The position numbers were made by a program, and so were the translations under genes. A stretch of 64,000 bases of DNA, taken from NCBI RefSeq assembly GCF_000013645.1, contig NC_007952.1:2480001-2544000 (forward strand), written 5' to 3'. Below, one piece after another: positions 9,011 to 17,265 of the stretch (positions are counted from its first letter, which is position 1; each line of letters opens with the position of its first letter). The notes under the pieces were generated by a model, which ran no database searches, was not told the origin of the DNA, and saw only the letters and a list, made by a program, of their open reading frames with translations. The stretch comes from Paraburkholderia xenovorans LB400 (GTDB lineage Bacteria > Pseudomonadota > Gammaproteobacteria > Burkholderiales > Burkholderiaceae).

Positions 9011-9032
9011 GGCTACGTAATACTACGTAGCC
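9011..9032. promoter_or_regulatory. Palindrome with TACGTA cores in mctP/mctSR divergent region
   Basis: Two perfect 9-bp arms (GGCTACGTA and TACGTAGCC) separated by ATAC. A third TACGTA lies at 9001-9006. The palindrome ends 20 bases before the kinase start and lies in the 259-base region shared with the divergent permease operon. NarL/LuxR-type response regulators usually bind such inverted 7-9-bp half-sites, so this is a good candidate operator for the regulator encoded at 10465-11121. It could instead act as an RNA hairpin, since TTTTTT follows at 9043-9048. Confidence 0.5.
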
Positions 9033-9052
9033 CGTCGGCCGTTTTTTCAACG

Positions 9053-10462
9053 ATGAAACTCAAAGCAAAGATTGTCCTGCTGGCCATCGTGCCCTTTCTG
9101 GCCGCCATCGCCAGCATCGAAACCGGGGTGCGCCGGGAAGCCACGGCGCTCGCCGAGACGCAGCACGCGACCACCCAGGCCGCGTACATGGCCAGCAAGG
9201 AAATAGAGCTCAAGCATTACGTGGAGCTTGCCACCACCGCGATCGCGCCGCTCTACAACGCCGGCCAGGACAATGCGCGCGACGACGCAATGCTGCGTAC
9301 GCGCGCGCTCGAGACTCTGAAGAAGATGGACTTCGGCGAGGACGGCTACTTCTTCGTGTATGACATGCATGGCCGTTCGCTGATGCATCCGCGCGAGCCC
9401 GACCTCGTGGGGCGCGACCTTTGGGCGCTGCGCGATGCGCAAGGCGCGCTGACCATCCAACAACTGCTCGCCGCGGCCTCGCATGGCGGCGGCTATGTGC
9501 GCTACCTGTGGCATCGTCCGTCCACGGGCAAGGTGGCGTCGAAACTCGGCTACGTGGTGCCGCTGGAACGCTGGGGCTGGATGATCGGCACCGGCATCTA
9601 TCTCGACGACGTGGACAGCACGCTCGCGCATATCGACGAACGCGCGGCGGCCAACATCGATCGTACGATGAAATGGATCGACGCGATCGCCGTGGCCGGA
9701 CTCGCCGTGATCGCGCTGTGCGCGCTCGTGCTCAACGTGACCGAATATCGCAGCGCGGACGCCAAACTGAAACGGCTTGCGCAGCAGGTGGTGGAGTCGC
9801 AGGAAAACGAACGGGCGCGCCTGTCGCGTGAACTGCACGACGGCATCAGCCAGATGATGGTGTCCGTCAAGCTGCTGCTCGAATCCGCGCTGGCGCGCTT
9901 CGAGCGCAGCGAAGTGCGCGTGCCCGCGGCCGAAGCCGCGCTCACCACCAGCCTCACGCGGCTCGGCGACACCTTGCGCGAAGTGCGGCGCATTTCTCAC
10001 GCGCTGCGTCCGTCGATGCTGGACGACCTCGGTGCGGCGGCCGCGCTGGAACAACTCACGCGCGAACTCAGCGAGCAGTCCGGCATCGCGATCGGCTTTA
10101 CACAGATCGCCCACACCCATGCGGCGGTGTTGCCGGACACGGTCAATACCGTGCTGTTCCGGATCGCCCAGGAGGCGCTGACGAATATCGTACGTCACGC
10201 GCAGGCGTCGAGCGCGGCACTCACACTGGAAGTGTCGAGCGAGGCCGTCACGCTGAGCATCGCGGACAACGGGCGCGGCTTCGACGTGGCGCATGCCTTC
10301 GTCGGCCGGCGCTCGGGCGTGGGACTACGCAATATGCGCGAACGGCTCGAAGCGCTGGGCGGCACACTGTCGCTCAGCTCACAAGCCGGCCACACCCTCG
10401 TCACCGCACGCGTGCCGCTGGGATCGACCGAGCCGACATGGCCGGCCTTGCAGGAAACCTGA
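9053..10462 (+). CDS. Cache-domain sensor histidine kinase (MctS-like)
   Basis: 469 residues. One N-terminal transmembrane helix (about 5-22), a periplasmic single-Cache domain (about 35-195; GEDGYFFVYDMHG and RWGWMIGTGIYLDDV are typical of sCache_2), a second helix (about 210-230), then HisKA_3 with the phosphoacceptor H262 (LSRELHDGISQ) and a HATPase_c domain (EALTNIVRHA, DNGRGF, GVGLRNMRERLEALGG). This is NarX/UhpB-class architecture pairing with LuxR-type regulators. Cache domains of this kind often bind small carboxylates, which suits control of the divergent monocarboxylate permease. No good Shine-Dalgarno precedes the ATG. The regulator gene follows after 2 bases. Confidence 0.9.
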   Translation: MKLKAKIVLLAIVPFLAAIASIETGVRREATALAETQHATTQAAYMASKEIELKHYVELATTAIAPLYNAGQDNARDDAMLRTRALETLKKMDFGEDGYFFVYDMHGRSLMHPREPDLVGRDLWALRDAQGALTIQQLLAAASHGGGYVRYLWHRPSTGKVASKLGYVVPLERWGWMIGTGIYLDDVDSTLAHIDERAAANIDRTMKWIDAIAVAGLAVIALCALVLNVTEYRSADAKLKRLAQQVVESQENERARLSRELHDGISQMMVSVKLLLESALARFERSEVRVPAAEAALTTSLTRLGDTLREVRRISHALRPSMLDDLGAAAALEQLTRELSEQSGIAIGFTQIAHTHAAVLPDTVNTVLFRIAQEALTNIVRHAQASSAALTLEVSSEAVTLSIADNGRGFDVAHAFVGRRSGVGLRNMRERLEALGGTLSLSSQAGHTLVTARVPLGSTEPTWPALQET

Positions 10463-10464
10463 TC

Positions 10465-11121
10465 ATGAACGACACCTCACCCGCTATTGCCCGCCTGATT
10501 CTCGTCGACGACCATCCGCTCGTACGCGACGGTCTGCGCGCGCGGCTCGAAGCAGTGCGCAACCTCGAAGTAGTCGGCGAAGCCGCCAATGCGCAGGAAG
10601 CGCTCGCCCTCGCCGCGAGCGCGGAGCCCCATCTCGTGCTGATGGACGTCGGCATGAACGGGATGAACGGCATCGCGCTGGCCGGCATGTTTCACGAACG
10701 CTTTCCGGCGATTCGCGTTCTCATGCTGTCCATGCACGACAATCTCGAGTACGTGACCCAGGCGGTCCGCGCGGGCGCCAGCGGCTACGTGCTCAAGGAC
10801 TCGCCGGCCACCGAAATCATTCAGGCAATCGGCGCCGTGCTGGAAGGCAAGTCGTTTTTCAGCGCGGGATTGGGGGCACGTCTGATTCAGGCCTCCGCGA
10901 CGCAATCGCCGGTCGAACGGCTCACGCCACGCGAGCGCGACATTCTCGACGCGCTCGCCGAAGGCCTGTCGAGCAAGCAGATTGCTCAACGCAATGACCT
11001 CTCCGTGCGTACCGTGGAAACGCACCGGTTGAATCTGAAACGCAAGCTCGATATTGAAGGTCAGGCCGAGCTGATCAAGTTCGCGGTCGAGAACCGGCGC
11101 ACACCCAACACCCGGAGTTGA
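10465..11121 (+). CDS. NarL/LuxR-family response regulator (MctR-like)
   Basis: 218 residues. A receiver domain (residues 9-125) has the acidic pair D15/D16 (LVDDHPLVR), phosphoacceptor D61 (LVLMDVGMNGMNG) and K107-region KDSPA. A LuxR-type helix-turn-helix occupies about 153-212 (LTPRERDILDALAEG, SVRTVETHRLNLKRKL). The start at 10465 is preferred over an in-frame ATG nine codons upstream because AGGAAA is correctly spaced and the gene then begins just after the kinase stop. With that kinase it most likely activates the divergent mctP operon, possibly through the palindrome at 9011-9032. Confidence 0.9.
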   Translation: MNDTSPAIARLILVDDHPLVRDGLRARLEAVRNLEVVGEAANAQEALALAASAEPHLVLMDVGMNGMNGIALAGMFHERFPAIRVLMLSMHDNLEYVTQAVRAGASGYVLKDSPATEIIQAIGAVLEGKSFFSAGLGARLIQASATQSPVERLTPRERDILDALAEGLSSKQIAQRNDLSVRTVETHRLNLKRKLDIEGQAELIKFAVENRRTPNTRS

Positions 11122-11126
11122 TCAGG

Positions 11127-11693
11127 ATGAAACACGCGATCCAGGCGCGGCTAGCGGGTCTGCTGATGGGTTTCAGTTTCGGTTTCGGCTTCGGATTCGC
11201 CGCCACTGGCGCGCATGCCGAACCGCCGCGTCTGAATCGCGGCCACGATCCGTTCTTTCAGATCTCCAACGCGGTTAGCGGCTGTCCTGTGCCTTTGGGC
11301 CCGCTCGAAACGGAGCAGGAATGGCTCGACGACAGCCATTACCGCATCGAGCGCGGCAATAGCTGTTGGGTGGAAGGCCGCTGCCGTTTGTCGAATGCGT
11401 ACCTGTACGACGTGGAAATCGCCGACGCCGTGCAGCGGCGCCTCACCAACATCAATTTCGCCACGCATTGGCGCGAACAGTCGACGCTGTGGCTGACGCT
11501 GCAACGCCGCTTCATTTATGTACAAGGCTGCGTCGCACCGGGTTTCGACAAGCAGGGCTTTTTCACCGAGCTCGCAAAAACCGCGGACGTCGAGCGCGTG
11601 ATCGACGACACGACGAACGATCCGCATGCGGCACAACTCCCGTACAGGACGCTTGCGGACCCGGATAAACCGGTGCTGAATCCGGGCAATTAG
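11127..11693 (+). CDS. Exported BON-like domain protein
   Basis: 188 residues with a signal peptide (MKHAIQARLAGLLMGFSF, Gly/Phe-rich, ending GAHA). The mature part has four cysteines (SGCPV, SCWVEGRCRLS, VQGCVAPGF), and a segment at about 90-165 that resembles a BON domain: helix DVEIADAVQRRL, a strand TLWLTLQRRFIYVQGCV, then helix. BON domains bind membranes or ligands in the periplasm. It follows the response regulator by five bases and may be its third operon member. Assignment to BON is by pattern only, so the function is uncertain. Confidence 0.75.
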   Translation: MKHAIQARLAGLLMGFSFGFGFGFAATGAHAEPPRLNRGHDPFFQISNAVSGCPVPLGPLETEQEWLDDSHYRIERGNSCWVEGRCRLSNAYLYDVEIADAVQRRLTNINFATHWREQSTLWLTLQRRFIYVQGCVAPGFDKQGFFTELAKTADVERVIDDTTNDPHAAQLPYRTLADPDKPVLNPGN

Positions 11694-11709
11694 CGCTTGT
11701 ATTGCTTCG

Positions 11710-12972
11710 TTATAACTGCGTATCCAGCAGCGGCACGAACTTTTCGATCAGCTTTTCAGTGAACGGGCGATGTGTCCATGCTTCGAGCGTCACCTGCTGC
11801 GACTTCGTTAAATCGTCGGCGAAAATGGCGGTCTGCTGCTTCGCGAAGTCGCGGTCATAAATGTTCAGATTCGCTTCGTCGTTGAGCTTGAATGAACGGC
11901 TGTCGAAATTGGTGGAGCCGACCGACACCAGGTATTCGTCCACCACCAGCAATTTGCAGTGAAACATGGTCGGCTGATATTCGAACATTTCCACGCCCGC
12001 TTTCAGCAGATCGCCCCAGCACGCGCGCGATGCTTCGCGCACGGTGTGTGTATCGATGCGTTTTCCGGGCGTGATGATCCGCACTTTCACGCCGCGCTTC
12101 GCCGCTTCGACAATGGCGTTGATAGTGAGCTTGTCGGGAACGAAATAGGCGCTCGCCAGATGAATGGAGTGCGTGGCCGCCGTAATCGCCATCAGATACA
12201 TCAATTGCATATCGTCGCTGCCGCCCGAAGGCGAACTGCTGAACATATGCGCGAGCCCGTCGCCCATTGGCTCGATATCGGGGAAATAGGCGGGACCGTG
12301 CAGCACATTGCCGGTAGCCTTGACCCAGTTGTCCATGAACACGGCCTGCATATGGCCGACCACCGGACCCGCCACACGGAAATGCGTGTCGCGCCAATGC
12401 TTTTCATTTTCCGCGTGACCGGTCCACTCCGGCGCAATACCCACACCACCCGTGAAGCCAATACGCCCGTCTATCACCAGCAGTTTGCGGTGCGTGCGGT
12501 CGTTCATGCGGCCAAGGCCGGTCCAGTGAGGCTTGTGATACTGAATCACCTCCACGCCCGCGTCGCGAAGCAGACTCAGATAGCGCTTGTCCATTTTCGA
12601 CGAACCGACCCAGTCGAGCAGTACATGCACCGCGACACCTTCGCGCGCTTTATCCGCGAGCGCCTGTGCAATCTGTTCGCCAATTTCGCCGGACCAGTAA
12701 ATGAAGGTTTCAAACGTGATGGTTTGACGCGCGCTGCGGATGCCCTCCAGCATGGAAGGAAAAATACGGTCGCCATTGAGCAGCATCTCGAAGCGATTGC
12801 CCGAGATGACCGGCGGCCCGAGCAACAAACCCATTGAGCGAAGGAATTGCGGATCGTCGCTCGCATAGAGGCGTTCGATCTTATGTTCGATCTTCTTCTC
12901 ACCGCTCGATAAATTGGCAATCACCAATATGATGACGAGCGTGGCGAAGGCGGTAATGGGAATTGCCAGCAT
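11710..12972 (-). CDS. cls: Cardiolipin synthase (phospholipase D family)
   Basis: 420 residues. One N-terminal transmembrane helix (about 3-21) is followed by two phospholipase-D-like halves. Both HKD motifs are complete: H161-x-K163-x4-D168 (THRKLLVIDG) and H338-x-K340-x4-D345 (FHCKLLVVDE), each followed by the usual G-x-(T/N)-x2 residues. These enzymes condense phosphatidyl groups to make cardiolipin at the inner membrane; the single-helix layout is closer to ClsB/ClsC types than to ClsA, which has two helices. GAGG before the ATG. It is convergent with the BON-like gene. Confidence 0.9.
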   Translation of the reverse strand: MLAIPITAFATLVIILVIANLSSGEKKIEHKIERLYASDDPQFLRSMGLLLGPPVISGNRFEMLLNGDRIFPSMLEGIRSARQTITFETFIYWSGEIGEQIAQALADKAREGVAVHVLLDWVGSSKMDKRYLSLLRDAGVEVIQYHKPHWTGLGRMNDRTHRKLLVIDGRIGFTGGVGIAPEWTGHAENEKHWRDTHFRVAGPVVGHMQAVFMDNWVKATGNVLHGPAYFPDIEPMGDGLAHMFSSSPSGGSDDMQLMYLMAITAATHSIHLASAYFVPDKLTINAIVEAAKRGVKVRIITPGKRIDTHTVREASRACWGDLLKAGVEMFEYQPTMFHCKLLVVDEYLVSVGSTNFDSRSFKLNDEANLNIYDRDFAKQQTAIFADDLTKSQQVTLEAWTHRPFTEKLIEKFVPLLDTQL

Positions 12973-13118
12973 GCGTGGCCTCGATGCTATTCGGCGAGAC
13001 GCGCCGCATGCGCGCCCTGCGGTTTGACGGAAACCCGGATCCCGGTCCGGCCTTTACGACGAACGCAGGACGCATTGCGCGTGCCCGTTGCAGGCCCGCG
13101 CCTTGCTACTCGGCGTCA

Positions 13119-13604
13119 TTACCTGACCAGCGCGAATGCTTCCCGGCTGGCAATTTCACCCGCGCCGTAGACACCGACCACGGTATAGTCCGACGCCACG
13201 CACTCGAACGTGGACGCCTGAAACGTAATGACGAAATGGCGCTTTGCAGGCCCTACCGATGCAACCTCGGCAAGCTCGCCAGCAAGCGACGAATGGATGA
13301 CTTCGTGAACCGAGTAACCCATCAGTCCTTGCGAAGCGAGCGGATGAATGTCGAGATCGCCGTCGCCGGGCGGACCCAGGCGATGAAACACCGCGTCCGG
13401 AAATAGCACCGTGCAGAAAGGATCGTCCTCGGCATCGAATGGTCCGAACCGTTCAAAGTCGGATTCCGCAATCGGATAAGCGACAATAACCCGGCGGTCA
13501 CTGGCAACAATGAACGGTTCAGCGGCATCTTCTGCCGGACGAGGAATGCCGTCCAGCAGGACGACCTGGTCTTCCTGCTGGCGTGATTCGAGCGTGCTGG
13601 TCAT
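13119..13604 (-). CDS. Hypothetical protein, family not recognised
   Basis: 161 residues, acidic, no signal peptide or membrane helix, no cysteine-rich motif. Alternating short strands (RVIVAYPIAESDFERFGPF, PFCTVLFPDAVFHRL, HFVITFQASTFECVASDYTV) suggest a compact alpha/beta fold. Codon use is like that of the neighbours (GC-rich third positions), which supports a real gene. It sits between cardiolipin synthase and the H-NS-like gene on the same strand, with 146 bases to the former and 22 to the latter. I cannot name a function. Confidence 0.7.
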   Translation of the reverse strand: MTSTLESRQQEDQVVLLDGIPRPAEDAAEPFIVASDRRVIVAYPIAESDFERFGPFDAEDDPFCTVLFPDAVFHRLGPPGDGDLDIHPLASQGLMGYSVHEVIHSSLAGELAEVASVGPAKRHFVITFQASTFECVASDYTVVGVYGAGEIASREAFALVR

Positions 13605-13626
13605 CTACTTCACGACTCCGTTACGC

Positions 13627-14502
13627 TCATGCGCTGGCTGGCGCGGCCGAGGCTTGCGGCGTTGCCGCAGCACCTGTCGCGGCGGCTTTGCTTGTGGCTG
13701 CGCTCTTGCGAACCGGCGCTTTCCTTGCCGCTTTGGTCGCGGCAGTTTTCTTCGCGGCCGGCTTTGCCGCGCTTTTCTTTGCCGCGCTTTTCTTTGCCGC
13801 TACTTTCACGCTTGCCGCGGTGGCTTTCTTTGCAGCCGTCTTTTTGGCCGTTACCGCTTTCTTTGCGACGACCTTTCGGGCTGCAGCTTTCCTGCCTGCT
13901 ACGCCGCTAGCCGCCGACTTCACTTTGCCGGCCTTCTTTGCGGCCTGCTGACCGGCATCGGCCACCGTTGCCGACGCGCCATCGATCAGGAATCTGGTGC
14001 GGTCCTTGACCGTGGCAAGCCATGCCGGCGCCGGACCGCGGCCACTCCACGTAGCGCCCGTTTTCGGATTGATGTACTTGGGCGGTTGCGCGCCTTTCGG
14101 CTGACCTTTACTCGCTTTCGCATGAGTAAGAGCAGCCTTTGCCGCCGACTTCAGTTCGCTCGCGCCTTCGATCAGGAATTGAGTGCGGTCTTTCACGCCG
14201 GCAATCCAACCCGGCGCGCGGCCATGACCCGTCCAGGTCGCACCGGTTTTATGGTCGCGGTACTTTGCAATCGCCTTGCCGGCGCCCGCGGCTTTCGCCT
14301 TGCCATTACCAGCATGGCCGTTCAAACCTCGGGCGGCACGTCTTGCCTTTGCGCGCGCTTCGATATCCGCAGTAGTGAGGCCATGTTTAAGCATCAGGTC
14401 GCGAATCTGGTCGACAGCCGCTTGTGCTTTCCTGGCAATAAGAACGTCAGCTTGCGCCTGAAGCTTTCGAAGCTTTGCCTGAATTTGCTCTAAAGTGGGC
14501 AT
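13627..14502 (-). CDS. H-NS-family nucleoid protein with two DNA-binding motifs and Lys/Ala tail
   Basis: 291 residues, about twice the length of ordinary H-NS. The N-terminal 60 residues form a charged helical oligomerisation region (QIQAKLRKLQAQADVLIARK). Two copies of the H-NS DNA-binding motif follow: residues about 80-112 (YRDHKTGATWTGHGRAPGWI) and about 141-173 (YINPKTGATWSGRGPAPAWL). The last 105 residues are a low-complexity Ala/Lys tail (KKATAASVKVAAKKSAAKK) like those of histone H1 or AlgP. The start is set by AAGGAG (minus strand, 14510-14515), seven bases before ATG. Probably a nucleoid-structuring or xenogeneic-silencing protein. Confidence 0.9.
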   Translation of the reverse strand: MPTLEQIQAKLRKLQAQADVLIARKAQAAVDQIRDLMLKHGLTTADIEARAKARRAARGLNGHAGNGKAKAAGAGKAIAKYRDHKTGATWTGHGRAPGWIAGVKDRTQFLIEGASELKSAAKAALTHAKASKGQPKGAQPPKYINPKTGATWSGRGPAPAWLATVKDRTRFLIDGASATVADAGQQAAKKAGKVKSAASGVAGRKAAARKVVAKKAVTAKKTAAKKATAASVKVAAKKSAAKKSAAKPAAKKTAATKAARKAPVRKSAATSKAAATGAAATPQASAAPASA

Positions 14503-15005
14503 TTGATTGCTCCTTATGTGGTAATCGATCGAACTATGCCACGAATGACGCGAGAAAGGCAGTTCGGCGTGGCTATAAATACACGAGTCCGAGTCGATCA
14601 TGCATCCGGTGGAGTACGAACTTTTCTGGTTCTTTACTCCATTGCCACACTTTTCCTGTCTTTTCCTATGCCATTCCCCCCTTCTCTTCTAATGCGCATG
14701 AAGGCCACACGGGTCGGCAACAGCGTCCCGCCGGGCTGATTGGCCGCAGTGCATCGCGGCATTAGCCGCTTCTACTATAGGTAAGCATTTGAAGATTCAA
14801 AGAGTAGCAGTACATTTTTTACTGTTCAGGTATGTTGCCTCACCCTTCCCGCCGCAACCCCGCGTGACGAATCCCGCCGTGCCGCACTCAGCAGCAAAGC
14901 TCCCGGCAATCCGTAAGGGTGAACCTGAGTCAATGAAGTGACGCCGAATAGCGCCATGTTAGAACACCTCAATAGCACCGCACTTTCAGATGAAAGCTGG
15001 TTGGT
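14503..15005. other. Intergenic region upstream of the H-NS-like gene
   Basis: 503 bases holding the promoter and ribosome-binding site of the H-NS-like gene and the downstream end of the DUF6765 gene. The stretch 14580-14830 is visibly richer in A/T than its surroundings. I see no coding frame with normal codon use, no RNA gene and no clear hairpin terminator. Confidence 0.5.
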
Positions 15006-16079
15006 TCAGGCAATCCGCAATCCGTGCGTCGGTAGAATTTCCTGTGTGGTCACGAAGCGATGCTGCTTGACCGCGTCGTGAAATAACCTGTAATCGCTTT
15101 TCTCAAAGGCTTCGGTCCACACGGGCTTGTCTCCGGTGTCGTCGCCGAACTTCAAACCGGTAGCCAGGTACTTCCAGGAGCCAGGCCCTTTGGGCACGTA
15201 TTCCGGAATCGACTCTTTCAAACCCGGAATACCGCCAGCCTTCAAAACGCGGCAAATGTGCCGCAAGCGCTCGTTGTCGTCTTCGTGGCGATTGGTATTG
15301 AGCAGGTCGGTGAGCACCTCTGTGACGTCGTCCGGCATGCCGGGCTGGTTCTCGAAATCTTGCCGCCCCTCCAGATAGCCACGCACCGCCCGACACGCCA
15401 TCTCGGCCGCCTGCACGAATTCCGGCAGATTATGTCGCTGGATGAATTCGTTCCTACCGTCGATGTAATGCCATTTCGCCCACGGCTGGTCAGGATAGTG
15501 CAACGCGGCGCCATGACCGACGGGTAGCGCGACGGTCAGAATATCTTCCTCGATGTGTTCGATCAGATGCTCGCTGGCGAGTTTGAGTTTGGCGAACCAG
15601 CCTTTGCGCGTACAGTCTTGCGCCTCCAGCAGATGAACCCGATTCCACGGACTTTCGATACCGGCGAATCCTTGATGCGCCCATGTATCGACGTACGTAT
15701 GAAGCGTCACACCCAGCCGATGCAGTCCGGTCTCGGTGTCCCGGTGCAGGATCGCCCGCCGCACCACCTCACGCGCGACGGCGCTATCCGGCCGGCACAC
15801 GGCCTTTTCGTGCAAGGTCTCGCCTTCGGCCGCCGGCAGAAAATGAAAGGGCGTCCATACCAGACGGTTCTGGTCGTCCTCCGTGGTGGCGTAGTCGAAT
15901 AACTTGTGCGCCGTGGCAAAGCGTTCAAAGGTCTCGCCACCCTTGAAGCGCAATATGCCCGCGGTCGTCGCATCGTCGACGTACTGACAGGCATGCGCCA
16001 CGGTGAGCGCGTCGCCCGCCGGCATTCCGGCCACGCGGGCGGCGATATAGACCACACCGTAGTGGAAGTCGATATTCAT
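15006..16079 (-). CDS. DUF6765-family protein, possibly metal-dependent
   Basis: 357 residues, no signal peptide. The N-terminus MNIDFHYGVVYIAARVAG and ACQYVDDAT are characteristic of DUF6765. Histidines and aspartates are placed as in zinc-dependent phospholipase C-like helical proteins: D4, H6, H29, D35 and an H-x3-D-x3-H cluster H127/D131/H135 (LHTYVDTWAHQGF). I infer metal binding and perhaps a hydrolase, but no activity is established for the family as far as I know. It stands alone, with more than 300 bases on each side. Confidence 0.8.
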   Translation of the reverse strand: MNIDFHYGVVYIAARVAGMPAGDALTVAHACQYVDDATTAGILRFKGGETFERFATAHKLFDYATTEDDQNRLVWTPFHFLPAAEGETLHEKAVCRPDSAVAREVVRRAILHRDTETGLHRLGVTLHTYVDTWAHQGFAGIESPWNRVHLLEAQDCTRKGWFAKLKLASEHLIEHIEEDILTVALPVGHGAALHYPDQPWAKWHYIDGRNEFIQRHNLPEFVQAAEMACRAVRGYLEGRQDFENQPGMPDDVTEVLTDLLNTNRHEDDNERLRHICRVLKAGGIPGLKESIPEYVPKGPGSWKYLATGLKFGDDTGDKPVWTEAFEKSDYRLFHDAVKQHRFVTTQEILPTHGLRIA

Positions 16080-16425
16080 GGCAGGCGCTCCTCAACGCGC
16101 GGCGAATGACGACGGGATCTTCCTGACTGCGCGGCGAGGTAGGCGTCGCGTCGGCGCATGAGTAGATAGTAGACGACCCGGCGCACTGAAACTTTAAAAA
16201 AGTCGCGCCATTCATGATTCGTGGGCGCCCTTATGCGCGCCTCGCCACTAAATACACTTGTGACAATCAGGCGCTGGATTTTCTCGTGTTTGTTATTTGC
16301 ACGGCCTGGCGACTCAGTTATGCTTTGTGCCATTGGAACATTCGTAATGCGAAAGGCACACCGGCCGGCATCACTCCGGGCCCAGGCATTCGGACCACTA
16401 CACGCTAACTCAAAGGATAATTCCC
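16080..16425. other. Intergenic region upstream of DUF6765 and small membrane gene
   Basis: 346 bases between divergent genes. AAAGGA at 16412-16417 is the ribosome-binding site of the small membrane gene. No other gene or clear structure seen. Confidence 0.5.
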
Positions 16426-16656
16426 GTGAAACTCGAAAACTGGAAAGAAGGTGCAAGTCCGGAACGCCGCAAGCTGATACGCAGCAAGGTTCACGTATTG
16501 CTGGCCACGATCGGCACATTGGCGTCCGTCGTCGGCATCTGCGTGGCAATTAACGGCGGCCTGGAATTCAACCGCACCAAAGTTTTCGTCGGGGTCGGCA
16601 TTACGGTCATATCCACCATCGTTTATATCTCGATGCTTTTCGCGCCGTCCGAGTGA
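16426..16656 (+). CDS. Small two-helix membrane protein, unknown function
   Basis: 76 residues starting at GTG, with AAAGGA eight bases upstream. A charged N-terminus (MKLENWKEGASPERRKLIRS) is followed by two hydrophobic helices, about 23-42 (VHVLLATIGTLASVVGICVA) and 52-73 (VFVGVGITVISTIVYISMLF). The topology is probably N-in, C-in. It is not linked to an operon; the next gene is convergent. No family recognised. Confidence 0.6.
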   Translation: MKLENWKEGASPERRKLIRSKVHVLLATIGTLASVVGICVAINGGLEFNRTKVFVGVGITVISTIVYISMLFAPSE

Positions 16657-16704
16657 AACCCGGCCTTCTGCCGCTGCGCGAAAGTACCGCCATCGGGCCG
16701 GCGG

Positions 16705-17169
16705 TCACGACAGGTGGGTAATTTTCAGGCGGCTGTTCCAGCGCGAGTTCAGGTACTCGAGCGCCAGCCGCCGGTGGCAGCGGTGTGGTAAATGTTCACT
16801 GCAAAGCAGGCAGGCCGAACGGAATAGATCGACGTCCAGACTGCTTTCCACCCGGCGCTGGGCGATCAGCTCGATATAAGCGTCCGCGAAATCGTCCCAC
16901 GTCAGTTCCTTGGCCTTATAGCGCTTGAACAAGTCCGGCTCGGGAGCCAGTTCGGGCATCTCCCGATAAGCTGCGCCGCACAACTTGTCGAGAAAGAAAG
17001 GCAGATCCTGTTTCTTCGCGAAGCCGGCAAGTTGCGACGTGTTGCTCAGGCGGATGTCGAGAACCGTCCGCACCTCAGCGTTTTTCAGCAAATCGAAAAA
17101 CTCCTGCGCAGTCTTACCGGTGAAACCGATGGTGGCCACCGGCACGGCATTGTTTTCGTGTTTCATCAC
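16705..17169 (-). CDS. DUF488-family protein
   Basis: 154 residues. DUF488 features: TIGFTGKTAQEFFDLL near the start, VLDIRLSNTSQLAGFAKKQD, and the C-terminal LLCSEHLPHRCHRRLALEYL with the CxE...CHR pattern. The biochemical role of DUF488 is unsettled. Two ATG codons in tandem are possible starts. It lies downstream of the FKBP gene on the same strand, but a strong terminator (17203-17240) separates the two. Confidence 0.85.
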   Translation of the reverse strand: MMKHENNAVPVATIGFTGKTAQEFFDLLKNAEVRTVLDIRLSNTSQLAGFAKKQDLPFFLDKLCGAAYREMPELAPEPDLFKRYKAKELTWDDFADAYIELIAQRRVESSLDVDLFRSACLLCSEHLPHRCHRRLALEYLNSRWNSRLKITHLS

Positions 17170-17202
17170 AGTGCCCCCAGAAGCGGGCAGACGCAGTGCC
17201 CG

Positions 17203-17240
17203 GCAAAGAAAAGCCCCGCTGCGATATCCGGAGCGGGGCT
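17203..17240 (-). terminator. Rho-independent terminator of the FKBP gene
   Basis: A 9-bp perfect stem (AGCCCCGCT at 17212-17220 with AGCGGGGCT at 17232-17240) followed on the minus strand by TTTTCTTT. It lies 25 bases after the FKBP stop. Confidence 0.88.
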
Positions 17241-17265
17241 CAGTCTCAGTTCACGCCGTGCCGGC

